A stretch of DNA of 64,000 nucleotides from Alcanivorax sp. (GCA_022449455.1 JAKUPL010000008.1:1-64000), one strand, 5' to 3'. Positions 36,632-46,527 are shown, numbered from the stretch's first letter. Program-made: numbers and translations. Notes: generated by a model from the sequence alone, not told the origin.

Positions 36632-38300
36632 ATGAAGCTGATCCAAAACACCGGAACACAGCGCGTCATCGACTTGATGCAGCCCCACCTCAAGCACGGA
36701 ACCGACTCGACTGTGTAACGCCTTCGTTCTCTCTCTACGCCTTTGCAGAAATCCGGGAGGCGTTGTCTGCTCTGGATCGAGTTCAATTGATCGTGCCTCC
36801 TGACAACGAGGCACTTGAACTCTTGGGTACGGAGAGCGACCGCGCTGCACGCAATCGTCTGCAGGCACGCTGGTTGGCCAATCAATGCGCGAAATGGATC
36901 ACAGAGAAAGTGGCGCTTCGGCGGGCATCAAAAGGGGTGCCACAGGGAGCTGCCGTTATGCGCGGGCCGGACGGGGCTCCTGCGCAAGTGATTCTGGGTT
37001 CTTTTGCCTTCAACACGTCTGGCCTTGGCCTGACGCCGGGCAACCCTCTGAACCTGATTCAGGCATCAGAAACGGTCGACGAAGCCGCGCAGCTCGCCCA
37101 ATGGTTTGATCACCAGTGGGCAGGCTTGCATGGTGCTGATGCCACCGACTCCAAAGGCCAGCGCAACGAGAGCGAGTCCATCCTTGAAGCACTGCAGGCG
37201 CTGGGTGAGCACCGCGATCCCTTCACCATCTACACCTTGATGCTGCACCGCCTGTTTCAGGACAGCGGTGACGAGATGGACGAGGAGCGCATCGTCAAGT
37301 CCGCCACCGGCATCCGCAATACCGTGGTGTGGAAAAAGCTCTTCAAGTTCCAGCGCGACGGTGTGGTGGGTGCCATCGACAAGCTGAACCGCTTTGGCGG
37401 CTGCATCATCGCCGACAGCGTGGGTCTGGGCAAAACCTTCGGAGCCCTGGCCATCATCAAGTATCACGAACTGCGCAACGACCGCGTGCTGGTGCTGGCG
37501 CCCAAGCGCCTGCGCGACAACTGGACGCTCTACAAGGCCAACAACAAGCGCAACATCCTTGCGGCTGATCGGTTCAACTACGACGTGCTCAACCACACCG
37601 ACCTGTCGCGCGATGGCGGGGTGTCTGGTGACATCGACCTGTCACATGTGAACTGGGGCAACTACGACCTGGTAGTGATCGACGAGTCGCACAACTTCCG
37701 CAACAAGGCCACACACAAGGGCAAGGAATCGCGCTACGACCGCCTGATGCGACGCATCATCCGCGAAGGCGTCAAGACCCGCGTGCTCATGCTCTCGGCC
37801 ACGCCGGTCAACAACCGTCTGGCCGACCTGCGCAACCAGATTGCCTTTGTCACCGAAGGCGATGACGCCGCTCTGCTGGAGCATGGCATCGCCAGTATCG
37901 AGGCCACGACCCGCAAGGCGCAGGCGCAATTCAATCGCTGGCTGGCGTTGGACGAAGCTGAAAAGACCCCCAGCCAGTTGGTGGAAATGCTGGGGTTTGA
38001 CTACTTCACCCTGTTGGATCATCTCACCATTGCCCGCTCCAGGCGGCATGTGGAGAAGTACTACGGCACCAGCGAGACCGGCCGCTTCCCCGACCGACTG
38101 CCGCCCATCAACATCAAGGCCGACGTGGACCTTGCGGGCGAATTCCGTGCCATCCGCGACATCAATCAGGAAATCCGCCGACTCACGCTCGCCAGCTACG
38201 CGCCGCTGCGCTATGTGCTGCCCCACAAGCAGGCCGCCTACGACGCCAAGTACAGCACCCAGGTGCGTGGCGGCGAAAGTTGCTTCCGTCAGGCGGATCG
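36632..38300 (+). pseudogene. Broken PLD/SNF2-type helicase
   Basis: The ATG at 36632 begins MKLIQNTGTQRVIDLMQPHL, but this frame stops at 36716-36718. Homology continues one frame away as LDCVTPSFSLYAFAEIREAL, so a frameshift lies near 36702-36706. From there the frame encodes a PLD-like N-terminal segment and a SNF2/DEAD helicase core with Walker A ADSVGLGKTFGALAI, Walker B VVIDESHNFRN and motif III LMLSATPVNN. Homology ends abruptly at about 38300 (GGESCFRQADR), so the second helicase lobe is missing. The frame stops at 38316. It follows a BrxR-like regulator and is probably a defence-system remnant. Confidence 0.8.
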
Positions 38301-38319
38301 GGGTATACGGATTTAATGG

Positions 38320-38345
38320 TTGATGGGGCACCTTCACCCCATCAA
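38320..38345. repeat. Inverted repeat at the helicase break
   Basis: TTGATGGGG (38320-38328) and CCCCATCAA (38337-38345) form a perfect 9-bp inverted repeat with an 8-base loop, about 20 bases after the helicase homology stops. The motif ATGGTTGAT also recurs at 38316-38324 and 38363-38371. It may be an end of a lost insertion. Confidence 0.5.
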
Positions 38346-38375
38346 TCTGATACCACCCTCAGATGGTTGATAGAT

Positions 38376-38413
38376 GGGGTCGCCTCAGAAAACGGAAAAT
38401 AAAGCACGCTAAG
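38376..38413. repeat. Tn3-family 38-bp terminal inverted repeat
   Basis: Starts GGGGTCGCCTCAGAAAACGG and ends in GCACGCTAAG, the form of Tn3-family ends. The transposase stop codon lies at its inner edge (38409-38411), as usual in these transposons. The matching second end is not in the window. Confidence 0.85.
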
Positions 38414-39663
38414 CCGGTTGCAGCGGTCGTAGCGGCCTGAACTTGCCCGCGCCGATCTTGGCGCTGCTGCGCCAGAGGTAATCGCCGGTGAGGTTGATGT
38501 GCTCCCAACCGAGCGGCGACAGGTACTGCAACAGCGCGTCATCAACGGCATGGCCGTTGCCACGCAGCGCGTGCGCAGCCCGTTCCAGATAGACCGTGTT
38601 CCACAACACGACGGCAGCCGTTACCAGATTGAGGCCGCTAGCCCGGTAGCGCTGCTGCTCGAAACTGCGGTCGCGGATTTCACCCAGGCGGTTGAAAAAC
38701 ACTGCCCTGGCCAGCGCATTGCGCGCCTCGCCCTTGTTCAGGCCGGCATGCACGCGGCGGCGCAGTTCCACGCTTTGCAGCCAGTCCAGGATGAACAGCG
38801 TGCGCTCGATGCGGCCCAGCTCGCGGAGCGCCACGGCCAGGCCGTTCTGGCGTGGGTAGCTGCCGAGCTTTCGGAGCATCAGGGAGGCCGTCACCGTGCC
38901 CTGCTTGATCGAGGTGGCCAGCCGCAGGATTTCGTCCCAATGGGCGCGGACGTGCTTGATGTTGAGCGTGCCGCCGATCATGGGTTTCAGCGCGTCATAG
39001 GCGGCGTCGCCCTTCGGGATGTAGAGCTTGGTGTCGCCCAGGTCGCGGATGCGCGGCGCGAAGCGGAAGCCCAGGAGGTGCATCAGGGCGAAGACGTGAT
39101 CGGTGAAGCCCGCCGTGTCGGTGTAATGCTCCTCGATCCGCAAGTCGGACTCGTGGTACAGCAGGCCGTCGAGCACGTAGGTCGAATCGCGCACGCCGAC
39201 GTTCACGACCTTGGTGTGAAATGGCGCGTACTGGTCAGAAATGTGGGTGTAGAACGTCCGCCCTGGGCTGCTCCCGTATTTCGGGTTGATGTGGCCGGTG
39301 CTCTCGGCCTTGCTGCCGGTGCGGAAGTTCTGGCCGTCCGACGATGATGTGGTGCCGTCGCCCCAATGCTCGGCGAAGGGATGCCGGAACTGCGCGTTGA
39401 CCAGATCGGCCAGCGCTGCCCCGTAGGTTTCGTCGCGGATGTGCCAGGCTTGCAGCCAAGCCAGCTTGGCGTAGGTCGTGCCGGGGCAGGACTCCGCCAT
39501 CTTGGTCAGGCCCAGGTTGATCGCGTCGGCCAGGATCGTGGTCAGCAACAGATTCTTGTCCTTGGCCAGGTCGCCCGATTTCAGGTGCGTGAAGTGCCGG
39601 GTGAAGCCCGTCCATTCGTCCACCTCCAGTAGTAGTTCGGTGATCTTGACGTGCGGCAGGATC
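38376..39663 (-). mobile_element. Truncated Tn3-family transposon
   Basis: One terminal repeat and the 3' part of tnpA remain. The resolvase, the 5' part of tnpA and the other end are absent. Homology to TnpA ends at about 39660, where a relaxase fragment in the opposite orientation begins. The element also abuts the broken helicase on its other side. Confidence 0.8.
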
Positions 39664-39665
39664 AT
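38409..39665 (-). pseudogene. tnpA: Tn3-family transposase, C-terminal fragment
   Basis: A 418-residue fragment of a protein normally about 1000 residues long. It starts at [20 protein letters not shown] and includes the DDE-domain parts [26 protein letters not shown] (first Asp region), [19 protein letters not shown] and the region [20 protein letters not shown] with the catalytic Glu region ERAAHAL preceding. The N-terminal half is missing, so it should be inactive alone. It could use an internal ATG but lacks the DNA-binding domain. Confidence 0.88.
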
Positions 39666-39909
39666 CGCCGCTGAAACCGGCCTGGAGCCCCATACAGTCA
39701 GTGACGGCGAGCGCGTCAGCGGCGTCTACCGTCGCAGCGTGATGCTGGCCAGCGGGCGTTTTGCGATGCTCGATGATGGCAAGGGTTTCAGCCTGGTGCC
39801 CTGGAAGGCGGTGATTGAGCAACGGCTAGGTAGCACCCTCGCAGCGACTGTCCGTGCGGGACATGTGACCTGGGAAATCGGGAGGCAACGTGGCCCCACA
39901 GTTTCATAA
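39664..39909 (+). pseudogene. DUF3363-type relaxase, C-terminal fragment
   Basis: About 80 residues ending at the stop at 39907-39909: [55 protein letters not shown] and WEIGRQRGPTVS. This is the typical end of DUF3363 relaxases (VirD2-like) of conjugative elements. The front part has been removed at the junction with the Tn3 remnant. It is a different relaxase class from the MobH TraI at 52303, so two mobile elements have met here. Confidence 0.75.
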
Positions 39910-39958
39910 GGCGAGTCGGTCCCCTCGGTACGGTGGCGATGCTGGGCGCTGAAATGTG

Positions 39959-39988
39959 TTGCCGCTTTTCCCCGGTTCTTGGTAACAT
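39959..39988 (+). promoter_or_regulatory. Candidate promoter of the metal-resistance operon
   Basis: TTGCCG at 39959-39964 and TAACAT at 39983-39988 with 18 bases between. If used, the transcript would start very near the first ATG at 39998, which favours the downstream ATG at 40025 for the first protein. Confidence 0.4.
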
Positions 39989-39997
39989 GACGAAATT

Positions 39998-40342
39998 ATG
40001 CATACTTTTATCAGATATAGGCTCATGGTGGTGGCGTTGCTGCTTGCAACGTTCGTTGCCATATCTGTGGCTGACATGTTTCTGTGTGCATCCGAGAGCG
40101 TAGATGCTCACTATGTCATGGCGGATTCTCACGATGAGAGTGTGGATAGCCAGAGCAATGGTTCCGACTCAGACAGTGGTCATGACGCCTGTAGCCATGG
40201 GCATTGTCACCATATCTACGCTCACATTCCCCCGGGCACGGCCCCCAAAACCGAGTCCCTCAATTCGACGCATCAGTGGCCAGCCAGTGATGCCCTTGCG
40301 TCTCGCACTCCTGACGGGTTGATGCGCCCACCCAAAGCCTGA
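39998..40342 (+). CDS. Secreted His/Asp-rich small protein, first gene of the metal operon
   Basis: A 114-residue protein. A hydrophobic leader (about 9-27, LMVVALLLATFVAISVADMF) is followed by an acidic and His-rich stretch, SDSGHDACSHGHCHHIYAHI (about 58-77), which looks able to bind metal. The rest is Pro/Ser-rich. It is the first gene of the operon, 64 bases before the outer-membrane component, so a periplasmic metal-binding role is likely. Start may be ATG 40025 instead. I do not recognise a named family. Confidence 0.65.
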   Translation: MHTFIRYRLMVVALLLATFVAISVADMFLCASESVDAHYVMADSHDESVDSQSNGSDSDSGHDACSHGHCHHIYAHIPPGTAPKTESLNSTHQWPASDALASRTPDGLMRPPKA

Positions 40343-40406
40343 CGACTCCCGGCTGCACCCTTCGTGCGGCCGTTTCGTCAACTCATTCAGCTTTGGGAGT
40401 TTCCTC

Positions 40407-41645
40407 ATGTTCACGTCGTTCAGTCGACCGCAGTGGGCGGTTGGCTTTGCTGTGGCTGTTACAGCGGTCTTATTCGCATTACCTTCTCGGGCCGAGCCGG
40501 CTCCGCCCTATGAAGCATTGATCGAGAGCCTCGATCGCATCCCCATCACGGTTGAAGCGGAGGCGTTGCTCGACGCTGCCAATGCGCGCGCGCAACAGGC
40601 GCGGGCTTTGCCCAATCCCTCTGTCTCCGTGGAAACCGAAAACGTTTACGGTCGCGGTCGCTTTTCCGGCTACGACGCTGCGGAATCAACATTCTCCATC
40701 AATCAGCCATTGGAGCTGTGGGGCCAGCGAGGCGCACGTATCGGTGCCGCACAGGCGGAAGCTAAGGTCGCGGCGCTGCGGCGTGATCAAACACGGTGGA
40801 CGGTCGCTGGCAGTCTTGCGCTGATCTATTCCGAAGCGGAAGCGGCTTCCCTGCAATATGAACTGGCTGTCGAGGCGCTGGAACTGACGGAAGCGGACGC
40901 GAACGCAGTCATGCTGCTGATCGAAGAAGGTCGGGAACCCTCACTGCGCGGCATCCAGGCGAACAGTGAAGTTGAATCTGCCCGTGCTGCAGTGGACGAA
41001 GCGCGGGCGAACCGCGATGCCGCATTTGCCAGACTGACTGCTGCCGCGATGCTGGTCCAGCCAGTGACCGCCATCGAACCCAGTCTATTGAACCGCTCCC
41101 CTGATGCCTCCTTTCAGGCCATGGGCAATCCTCTCACCGTTCAGATTGCCGAGGCAGAACTGGAGGCCGCGAATAAATCGGTGAGTGTCGAGCGGTTGCG
41201 TGCGCGTCCTGCGGTAAGCGCGTCGCTTGGTGTGCGGAGGTTCCAGGAATACGACACGGAGGCATTCACCTTCGGCATCAATGTATCTCTCCCCTTGTTC
41301 GACAGAAACAAGGGCGCGATCAGTGCTGCCCGTGCAGAGGAACATGCCGCAGCAGCCAGGTTGACCACAGCAAAGCTGCAAACCCAGGCGAATCGCAGTG
41401 CTGCCCAAGCCCGTCTTGATGCGTCCATTACCCGCATACGTGCTGCCGACAAAGGCGTTGCTTCGGCGGAGGAAGCCTACCAACTCGCGCGTGCGGGGTT
41501 CGACGCCGGGCGTATCTCGCAACTGGAGCTGCGCAGTATCCGATCGGCTCTGATCAGTGCACGCAATACGGCCGTCAATGCGCGGTTAGCGCGCGTCCGC
41601 GCGGAAGTTGAACTCGCAGGCCTTGATGGCCGCGCTCCATTCTGA
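40407..41645 (+). CDS. czcC: CzcC-like outer-membrane efflux protein (TolC family)
   Basis: A 412-residue outer-membrane channel subunit. The signal peptide is about 1-30 (LFALPSRAEPAP). Two TolC-type halves follow, with coiled-coil motifs ARALPNPSVSVETENVYGRG, LELWGQRGARIGAAQAEA and, in the second half, VSLPLFDRNKGAISAARAEE and AYQLARAGFDAGRISQLEL. It makes the outer part of the tripartite pump. ATG at 40407 follows GGGAG. It ends ten bases before the adaptor gene. Symbol by family similarity. Confidence 0.88.
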   Translation: MFTSFSRPQWAVGFAVAVTAVLFALPSRAEPAPPYEALIESLDRIPITVEAEALLDAANARAQQARALPNPSVSVETENVYGRGRFSGYDAAESTFSINQPLELWGQRGARIGAAQAEAKVAALRRDQTRWTVAGSLALIYSEAEAASLQYELAVEALELTEADANAVMLLIEEGREPSLRGIQANSEVESARAAVDEARANRDAAFARLTAAAMLVQPVTAIEPSLLNRSPDASFQAMGNPLTVQIAEAELEAANKSVSVERLRARPAVSASLGVRRFQEYDTEAFTFGINVSLPLFDRNKGAISAARAEEHAAAARLTTAKLQTQANRSAAQARLDASITRIRAADKGVASAEEAYQLARAGFDAGRISQLELRSIRSALISARNTAVNARLARVRAEVELAGLDGRAPF

Positions 41646-41655
41646 GGAAGCATTC

Positions 41656-42864
41656 ATGAACTCAACAAAAAACCGGCTCCTCATTGGAGCAGCTTTACTG
41701 ATCGCCCTAGGGCTTGGCTTCGGCGTCGCCCAATTCGTGCCGCATGCGGAGCATGAAGCGCAGGCCGAGGATGGTGATCATGCCTCTCATGACGAGGGTC
41801 ATGAAGAAGATGGAGGACACGATGACCACGACGAACACGAGGGAGAGTCGACAGAAGAAGGTGTTGTCGCACTGACGGAACAGCAGATCAAGGCGTCGGG
41901 CATCGGTATCGTCAACGTCAGCCGTGGCGGAGGGAATGAATATCGACTGTCAGGCCGCGTTGAACCGGCGGTTGACGCCAAGGCCATTGTCGCCGCGGTC
42001 ACCAGCGGCCGGGTTGAACAGATTCTCGTTGCTACCGGTGCCTCAGTAGAGGTTGGCCAATCGCTGGCGATCATCGTCAGCGGCGAAGCCGCCACATTGC
42101 GTGCCAACGCCGATGCCGCGGTGGCAGAGGCGGAGGCAGCGCGACTTGTCTATCAACGGGACCTGAATCTCGTTGCGCAAGGCATCGTCGCCCGCCAGGA
42201 GATGGAGGCATCCCGGGCACGGTCTCTTGCCGCCGACGCAGCGGCGAGGGCAGCGCAGGCGCAAGTCGCCGCCAGTGGATCACCTGATACCTCGGGGCGG
42301 CTCACCATCAACAGCCCGATTGCCGGCATCGTCAGCGCCGTGAATATCACCCCCGGTGGGGTTGTGGCGGCCGGCGGCGCTGTGGCGGAAATCGCAGACC
42401 CGGCCCGGGTGGAACTGGTGTTCAACGCGCCTCCGGCGCTGGCATCTGCAGTCACCACGGAAACCCGCATCCAAGTGACGGGAACATCCCGCAACTTTGA
42501 CGCTGTCGTGGTCGGCGTTGCCGCCAATGCCCGCGAACAAAGTGGTGCAACGGTTATCCGAGCGCGATCAACTGCCGGCGATCTGCCGCCAGCCGGTTCA
42601 CCGATAACGGCCATTGTCGTGACGGACACACAGGAAGCCGGACTCACCGTACCTGCCGATGCCGTGCAAACGGTGGAAGGGCAATCCGTCGTATTCGTGG
42701 TTGAGGACAGCGGCTTTCGCGCTACGCCGGTGCTTGTCGGTCGGCGTGCGGGTGGGTTCATTGAAATCCTCAATGGCCTGTCCGGTAATGAACGCATTGC
42801 TGGCACCAATGCCTTTCTGTTGAAAGCCGAACTCGCCAAGGGCGAGGCCGAGCACGGTCACTGA
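41656..42864 (+). CDS. czcB: CzcB-like periplasmic adaptor protein
   Basis: A 402-residue membrane-fusion protein of the RND efflux pump. One N-terminal transmembrane/leader helix (about 6-25) is followed by a His/Asp/Glu-rich stretch (HASHDEGHEEDGGHDDHDEH, about 36-60) typical of zinc/cobalt/cadmium adaptors. Then come barrel-sandwich and lipoyl-like parts with the hairpin helix, and a C-terminal domain with VPADAVQTVEGQSVVFVVED. ATG at 41656 has GAGGAAG just upstream; an earlier in-frame start at 41608 is within czcC. Confidence 0.9.
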   Translation: MNSTKNRLLIGAALLIALGLGFGVAQFVPHAEHEAQAEDGDHASHDEGHEEDGGHDDHDEHEGESTEEGVVALTEQQIKASGIGIVNVSRGGGNEYRLSGRVEPAVDAKAIVAAVTSGRVEQILVATGASVEVGQSLAIIVSGEAATLRANADAAVAEAEAARLVYQRDLNLVAQGIVARQEMEASRARSLAADAAARAAQAQVAASGSPDTSGRLTINSPIAGIVSAVNITPGGVVAAGGAVAEIADPARVELVFNAPPALASAVTTETRIQVTGTSRNFDAVVVGVAANAREQSGATVIRARSTAGDLPPAGSPITAIVVTDTQEAGLTVPADAVQTVEGQSVVFVVEDSGFRATPVLVGRRAGGFIEILNGLSGNERIAGTNAFLLKAELAKGEAEHGH

Positions 42865-42874
42865 GGCGAAGCCC

Positions 42875-45800
42875 ATGTTCAAAATGATTATTGAGAAATC
42901 AGTTCAGTTTCGCTGGGCTGTGGTGTTCGCCGCGACGCTCGTCATGGCCTACGGGTTGTTTCAGCTCAGCAGGCTTCCCATCGATGCCGTTCCGGACATT
43001 ACCAATCGTCAGGTGCAGATCAATACCGTCGCACCTGCGCTGGCGCCCGCGCAAATCGAGCGCCAAGTGACCTATCCGCTCGAAACCGCACTCGCCGGGA
43101 TACCGGGGTTGACCAGCACGCGCTCCATATCGCGCAATGGGTTTTCACAGGTCACCGCCATCTTCACTGACCAGACCGACATTTACTTCGCGCGTCAGCA
43201 AGTGGGCGAGCGCATGCGTGAGGTAGAGGAAGATCTGCCGGAAGGGGTGACACCGATGATGTCACCTGTCACTACGGGACTCGGCGAAGTCCTGATGTGG
43301 ACGGTGGATTTCACCCCATTCGACCCGGATAAAACCGCTTCCCCCGGCGAGCCGGGCTGGCAGGCCAACGAAATCTATCTGACGCCGGAAGGCGAGCGGC
43401 TCACGACGGCCGAAGAGCGCGCCACCTACCTCAGAACGGTCCAGGACTGGATCATCGCGCCGCTGATGCGCTCAGCACCAGGGCTTGCCGGCGTCGATAC
43501 GATCGGAGGTTACGTCAAGGAGTACGCGGTCAGGCCCAACGCCGAGCAACTGGCGGCCTATGGGCTTGGGCTTGGCGATCTCGTGCTCGCACTTGAACGC
43601 TCCAACATTCAGGCAGGCGCAGGTTTCATTCAACGTGCGGGTGAAGGTTTGATCGTCCGTGCCGATGCGCTCGCGCTAACCGTCGACGATCTGGCGCAGG
43701 CGCCGATCACCCGGCGCGACGGCCTCGTCATCCGCGTCGCCGATGTGGCGAGCGTAGGTTTGGGCCGCGCACCGCGCTTGGGCGCGGCGACGCGCAATGG
43801 TCACGAAGCGGTACTCGGCACAGCCTTGATGATCGCCGGCGGCAACAGCCGCACGGTCGCACAGGCAGCAGCGGAGCGCCTTGTCGAAGTCAACCGCTCG
43901 CTGCCGCCAGACATTGTCGCCGAGCCTGTACTGAACCGCAGCGAACTGGTCAATGCAACGATCAAGACGGTGGCGAAGAATTTGACCGAAGGCGCATTGC
44001 TGGTCATCGCCGTGCTGTTCTTGCTGCTGGGCAACCTACGTGCGGCCGCCATCACCGCACTGATCATCCCATTGTCCTTTCTGTTCGCGGTCATCGGCAT
44101 GAACCGCTTCGGGATCAGCGGCAACCTGATGAGTCTTGGCGCACTCGATTTCGGCATTCTTGTCGATGGTGCCGTGATCGTGATCGAAGCAACCTTGCTC
44201 ATGCTCGGTCAGAGACGTGCCGAACTGGGTCGCGTCCTGTCGCCGGTCGAGCGGTTGAACGTGGCCGCTCAGGCTGCGCGCAAGATGGTTCGCCCAGCCG
44301 CATTCGGTCAGGTCATCATCCTGCTGGTATTTGCCCCCATCCTCACCCTGGAGGGCGTGGAAGGTAAGACCTTCCAGCCCATGGCGGCAACGCTCATGCT
44401 GGCGCTGGTCGGCGCATTCATTTTTTCGTTCACCTTCGTACCGGCAATGGCCGCCCTGTTCGTGCGTGAGCCCAAAATGCAGGGTGACGAGCATGGCCGT
44501 TCGGATGATGGCGAGCACGAAACCCGTCTTATCCGCTTCGTGCGTGCCAAGGTTGAACCGGTCATTCGCCGAGTGGTGATGCGGCCGCGAGCGGTATTCG
44601 CCGGTGCTGTTCTCATGCTGGCGATCGGATTGACGGCTTTCGTTTCATTGGGACGAGAGTTCATGCCGACGCTCGATGAAGGCAACCTGGCCATGCAGGC
44701 GCTGCGGGTGCCTTCGACTTCCCTGGAGCAATCGCTGTCGATGCAGCTTGCCTTGGAGAGGGCTTTGGCGAATGAGCCGGAAGTCAAAACCATCTTCTCG
44801 CGCACGGGCACCGCCGAAGCGGCCATCGACCCGATGCCCACCAACATTTCGGACAGTGTCATCGTGCTCCATCCCCGCGCCGAGTGGCCGGATGGATCAC
44901 TGGACAAGGAAGCACTGATCCAGCGCTTCGAATCGCTGGTGAGTGATCAGATCGGTAACGCATTCGAATTCAGTCAACCCATCGAACTGCGTTTCAACGA
45001 ACTGATTTCAGGCGTGAGGACCGACCTGGCTGTCATGGTTTTTGGTGACGACTTCGACATCCTGCAGAGAACGGCGGATCAGATCGCGCTCAAGCTACGC
45101 GGCATCCCGGGGGCTGCGGACGTGCGTGTGGAGCAGGTCTCTGGACTGCCTACGCTCACGGTCCAGATCGATCACGCGGCCGCAGCCCAGTATGGATTGA
45201 GCGCCGCCGATGTCAGTGAGGCCGTGGCCACCGGTATCGGTGGAACATCCGCTGGCAAGATCTTCGAGGGCGACCGCCGCTTCGACGTCGTGATTCGGCT
45301 GGAAGAAGTCGCCCGAAATGATCCTGCGCAACTGGCGGCCCTGCCCATCGTTGCAGCTGATGGCACCGTGGTGCCTTTGTCGTCGGTGGCGCGTATCGAC
45401 GTACGCGAAGGGCCCAACCAGATCAGTCGCAACAATGGCAGTCGCCGCATCGTGGTGCAGTCCAATGTACGCGGTCGGGATCTGGGTGGGTTCGTGCAGG
45501 AGGCTCAGACCGCCGTGGCAGATGTGCCGCTTCCCGCAGGTGTCTATCTGACCTGGGGCGGCCAGTTCGAGAATCTGCAGCGTGCCGAGGCGCGCTTGAT
45601 GATGGTGGTTCCGGTCGTGTTTCTGCTGATCGGATGTCTGCTGTACATGGCGTTGGGCACCATCCGTGAAGCCGCGCTTGTCTTTGTCTGCGTGCCCTTG
45701 GCTTTGGTGGGTGGCGCATTGGCACTGCTGCTGCGTGGTATGCCGTTCTCCGTATCGGCAGCCGTGGGCTTCATCGCGGTGTCGGGTGTGGCCACGCTCA

Positions 45801-46099
45801 ATGGCTTGGTGCTGATGCAGGCGATTCGTGAGCGTCTGACGGCTGGTGACCTGCCTCTGGAGGCCGCTGCCGCTGGCGCGTCGAGCCGCCTTCGCGCCGT
45901 GCTGACGACGGCACTGGTGGCCATCGTCGGCTTCATCCCCATGGCGATAGCGACAGGGTCCGGGGCCGAAGTACAGAAGCCGCTCGCCACCGTCGTTATC
46001 GGGGGATTGATCACCGCCACCGTGTTGACCTTGATGGTGCTGCCCACCTTCGCTGCTCGTGCGGTGAAGCCGGAAGAAACGGGGAGCGGCAGAGCATGA
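42875..46099 (+). CDS. czcA: CzcA-like heavy-metal RND efflux pump
   Basis: A 1074-residue inner-membrane proton/metal antiporter of the HME-RND family. Twelve transmembrane helices and two large periplasmic loops are visible. The family motif in helix 4, ALDFGILVDGAVIVIEATLL, is the CzcA (Zn/Co/Cd) form and not the CusA (Cu/Ag) form. The N-terminal part has INTVAPALAPAQIERQVTYP and TSTRSISRNGFSQVT. It lies ten bases after the adaptor gene and overlaps gtrA by four bases. Substrate inferred to be divalent cations. Confidence 0.92.
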   Translation: MFKMIIEKSVQFRWAVVFAATLVMAYGLFQLSRLPIDAVPDITNRQVQINTVAPALAPAQIERQVTYPLETALAGIPGLTSTRSISRNGFSQVTAIFTDQTDIYFARQQVGERMREVEEDLPEGVTPMMSPVTTGLGEVLMWTVDFTPFDPDKTASPGEPGWQANEIYLTPEGERLTTAEERATYLRTVQDWIIAPLMRSAPGLAGVDTIGGYVKEYAVRPNAEQLAAYGLGLGDLVLALERSNIQAGAGFIQRAGEGLIVRADALALTVDDLAQAPITRRDGLVIRVADVASVGLGRAPRLGAATRNGHEAVLGTALMIAGGNSRTVAQAAAERLVEVNRSLPPDIVAEPVLNRSELVNATIKTVAKNLTEGALLVIAVLFLLLGNLRAAAITALIIPLSFLFAVIGMNRFGISGNLMSLGALDFGILVDGAVIVIEATLLMLGQRRAELGRVLSPVERLNVAAQAARKMVRPAAFGQVIILLVFAPILTLEGVEGKTFQPMAATLMLALVGAFIFSFTFVPAMAALFVREPKMQGDEHGRSDDGEHETRLIRFVRAKVEPVIRRVVMRPRAVFAGAVLMLAIGLTAFVSLGREFMPTLDEGNLAMQALRVPSTSLEQSLSMQLALERALANEPEVKTIFSRTGTAEAAIDPMPTNISDSVIVLHPRAEWPDGSLDKEALIQRFESLVSDQIGNAFEFSQPIELRFNELISGVRTDLAVMVFGDDFDILQRTADQIALKLRGIPGAADVRVEQVSGLPTLTVQIDHAAAAQYGLSAADVSEAVATGIGGTSAGKIFEGDRRFDVVIRLEEVARNDPAQLAALPIVAADGTVVPLSSVARIDVREGPNQISRNNGSRRIVVQSNVRGRDLGGFVQEAQTAVADVPLPAGVYLTWGGQFENLQRAEARLMMVVPVVFLLIGCLLYMALGTIREAALVFVCVPLALVGGALALLLRGMPFSVSAAVGFIAVSGVATLNGLVLMQAIRERLTAGDLPLEAAAAGASSRLRAVLTTALVAIVGFIPMAIATGSGAEVQKPLATVVIGGLITATVLTLMVLPTFAARAVKPEETGSGRA

Positions 46100-46527
46100 C
46101 GAGCAAACTACATCCGGTTTCTTATCCCGCTCAAACATCAAGATGTCGAGAAGGCTGGCAACGACTCTGGTCCAGATTTCCTCATTTTCTGGTGGCGGGC
46201 GGAATTTCCACAGCCGTGCATTGGAGCGCGATGTCGGGCCTGATGGCCTGGGATATCCCCGCCTTATGGGCAAGTTCCGTGGGCGCTGCGGCCGGAGCGT
46301 TAACGAACTACTGGCTGCAGAAAGGCTATGTGTTTCGTTGCGTCAAGTCGCATGAACGTGTCGTGCTCCTCTATTTGGCATCCGTGGTCGGTTCTTGGGT
46401 CGCTAACCTGATACTGCTCGGGATTTTGTATCAATGGGCCGGAGTAAACATCGCCTACGCTCAGCTGATGACGACCTCGCTGGTTTGCCTGATGAACTTT
46501 CAGGTTCAGAGGAGGGTTTTCTCGTGA
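46096..46527 (+). CDS. GtrA-family membrane protein
   Basis: A 143-residue protein with four transmembrane helices (about 30-50, 56-72, 85-105, 115-135). The family start FPHFLVAGGISTAVHW and the motif GALTNYWLQKGYVF are present. GtrA proteins are thought to flip or hold lipid-linked sugars for glycosyltransferases such as the next gene product. It overlaps czcA by four bases (ATGA) and the next gene by four (GTGA). Its location within a metal-efflux operon is unusual. Confidence 0.85.
   Translation: MTSKLHPVSYPAQTSRCREGWQRLWSRFPHFLVAGGISTAVHWSAMSGLMAWDIPALWASSVGAAAGALTNYWLQKGYVFRCVKSHERVVLLYLASVVGSWVANLILLGILYQWAGVNIAYAQLMTTSLVCLMNFQVQRRVFS

Noticed and set aside
36763..38316. Intact helicase beginning at GTG 36763
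   Set aside because: The family N-terminus is found upstream in another frame and the second helicase lobe is missing, so it is a pseudogene and not a short intact protein.
45095..46273. A 392-codon minus-strand frame, His/Gln-rich
   Set aside because: It is the antisense of czcA and the start of gtrA; the composition reflects the complementary codons.
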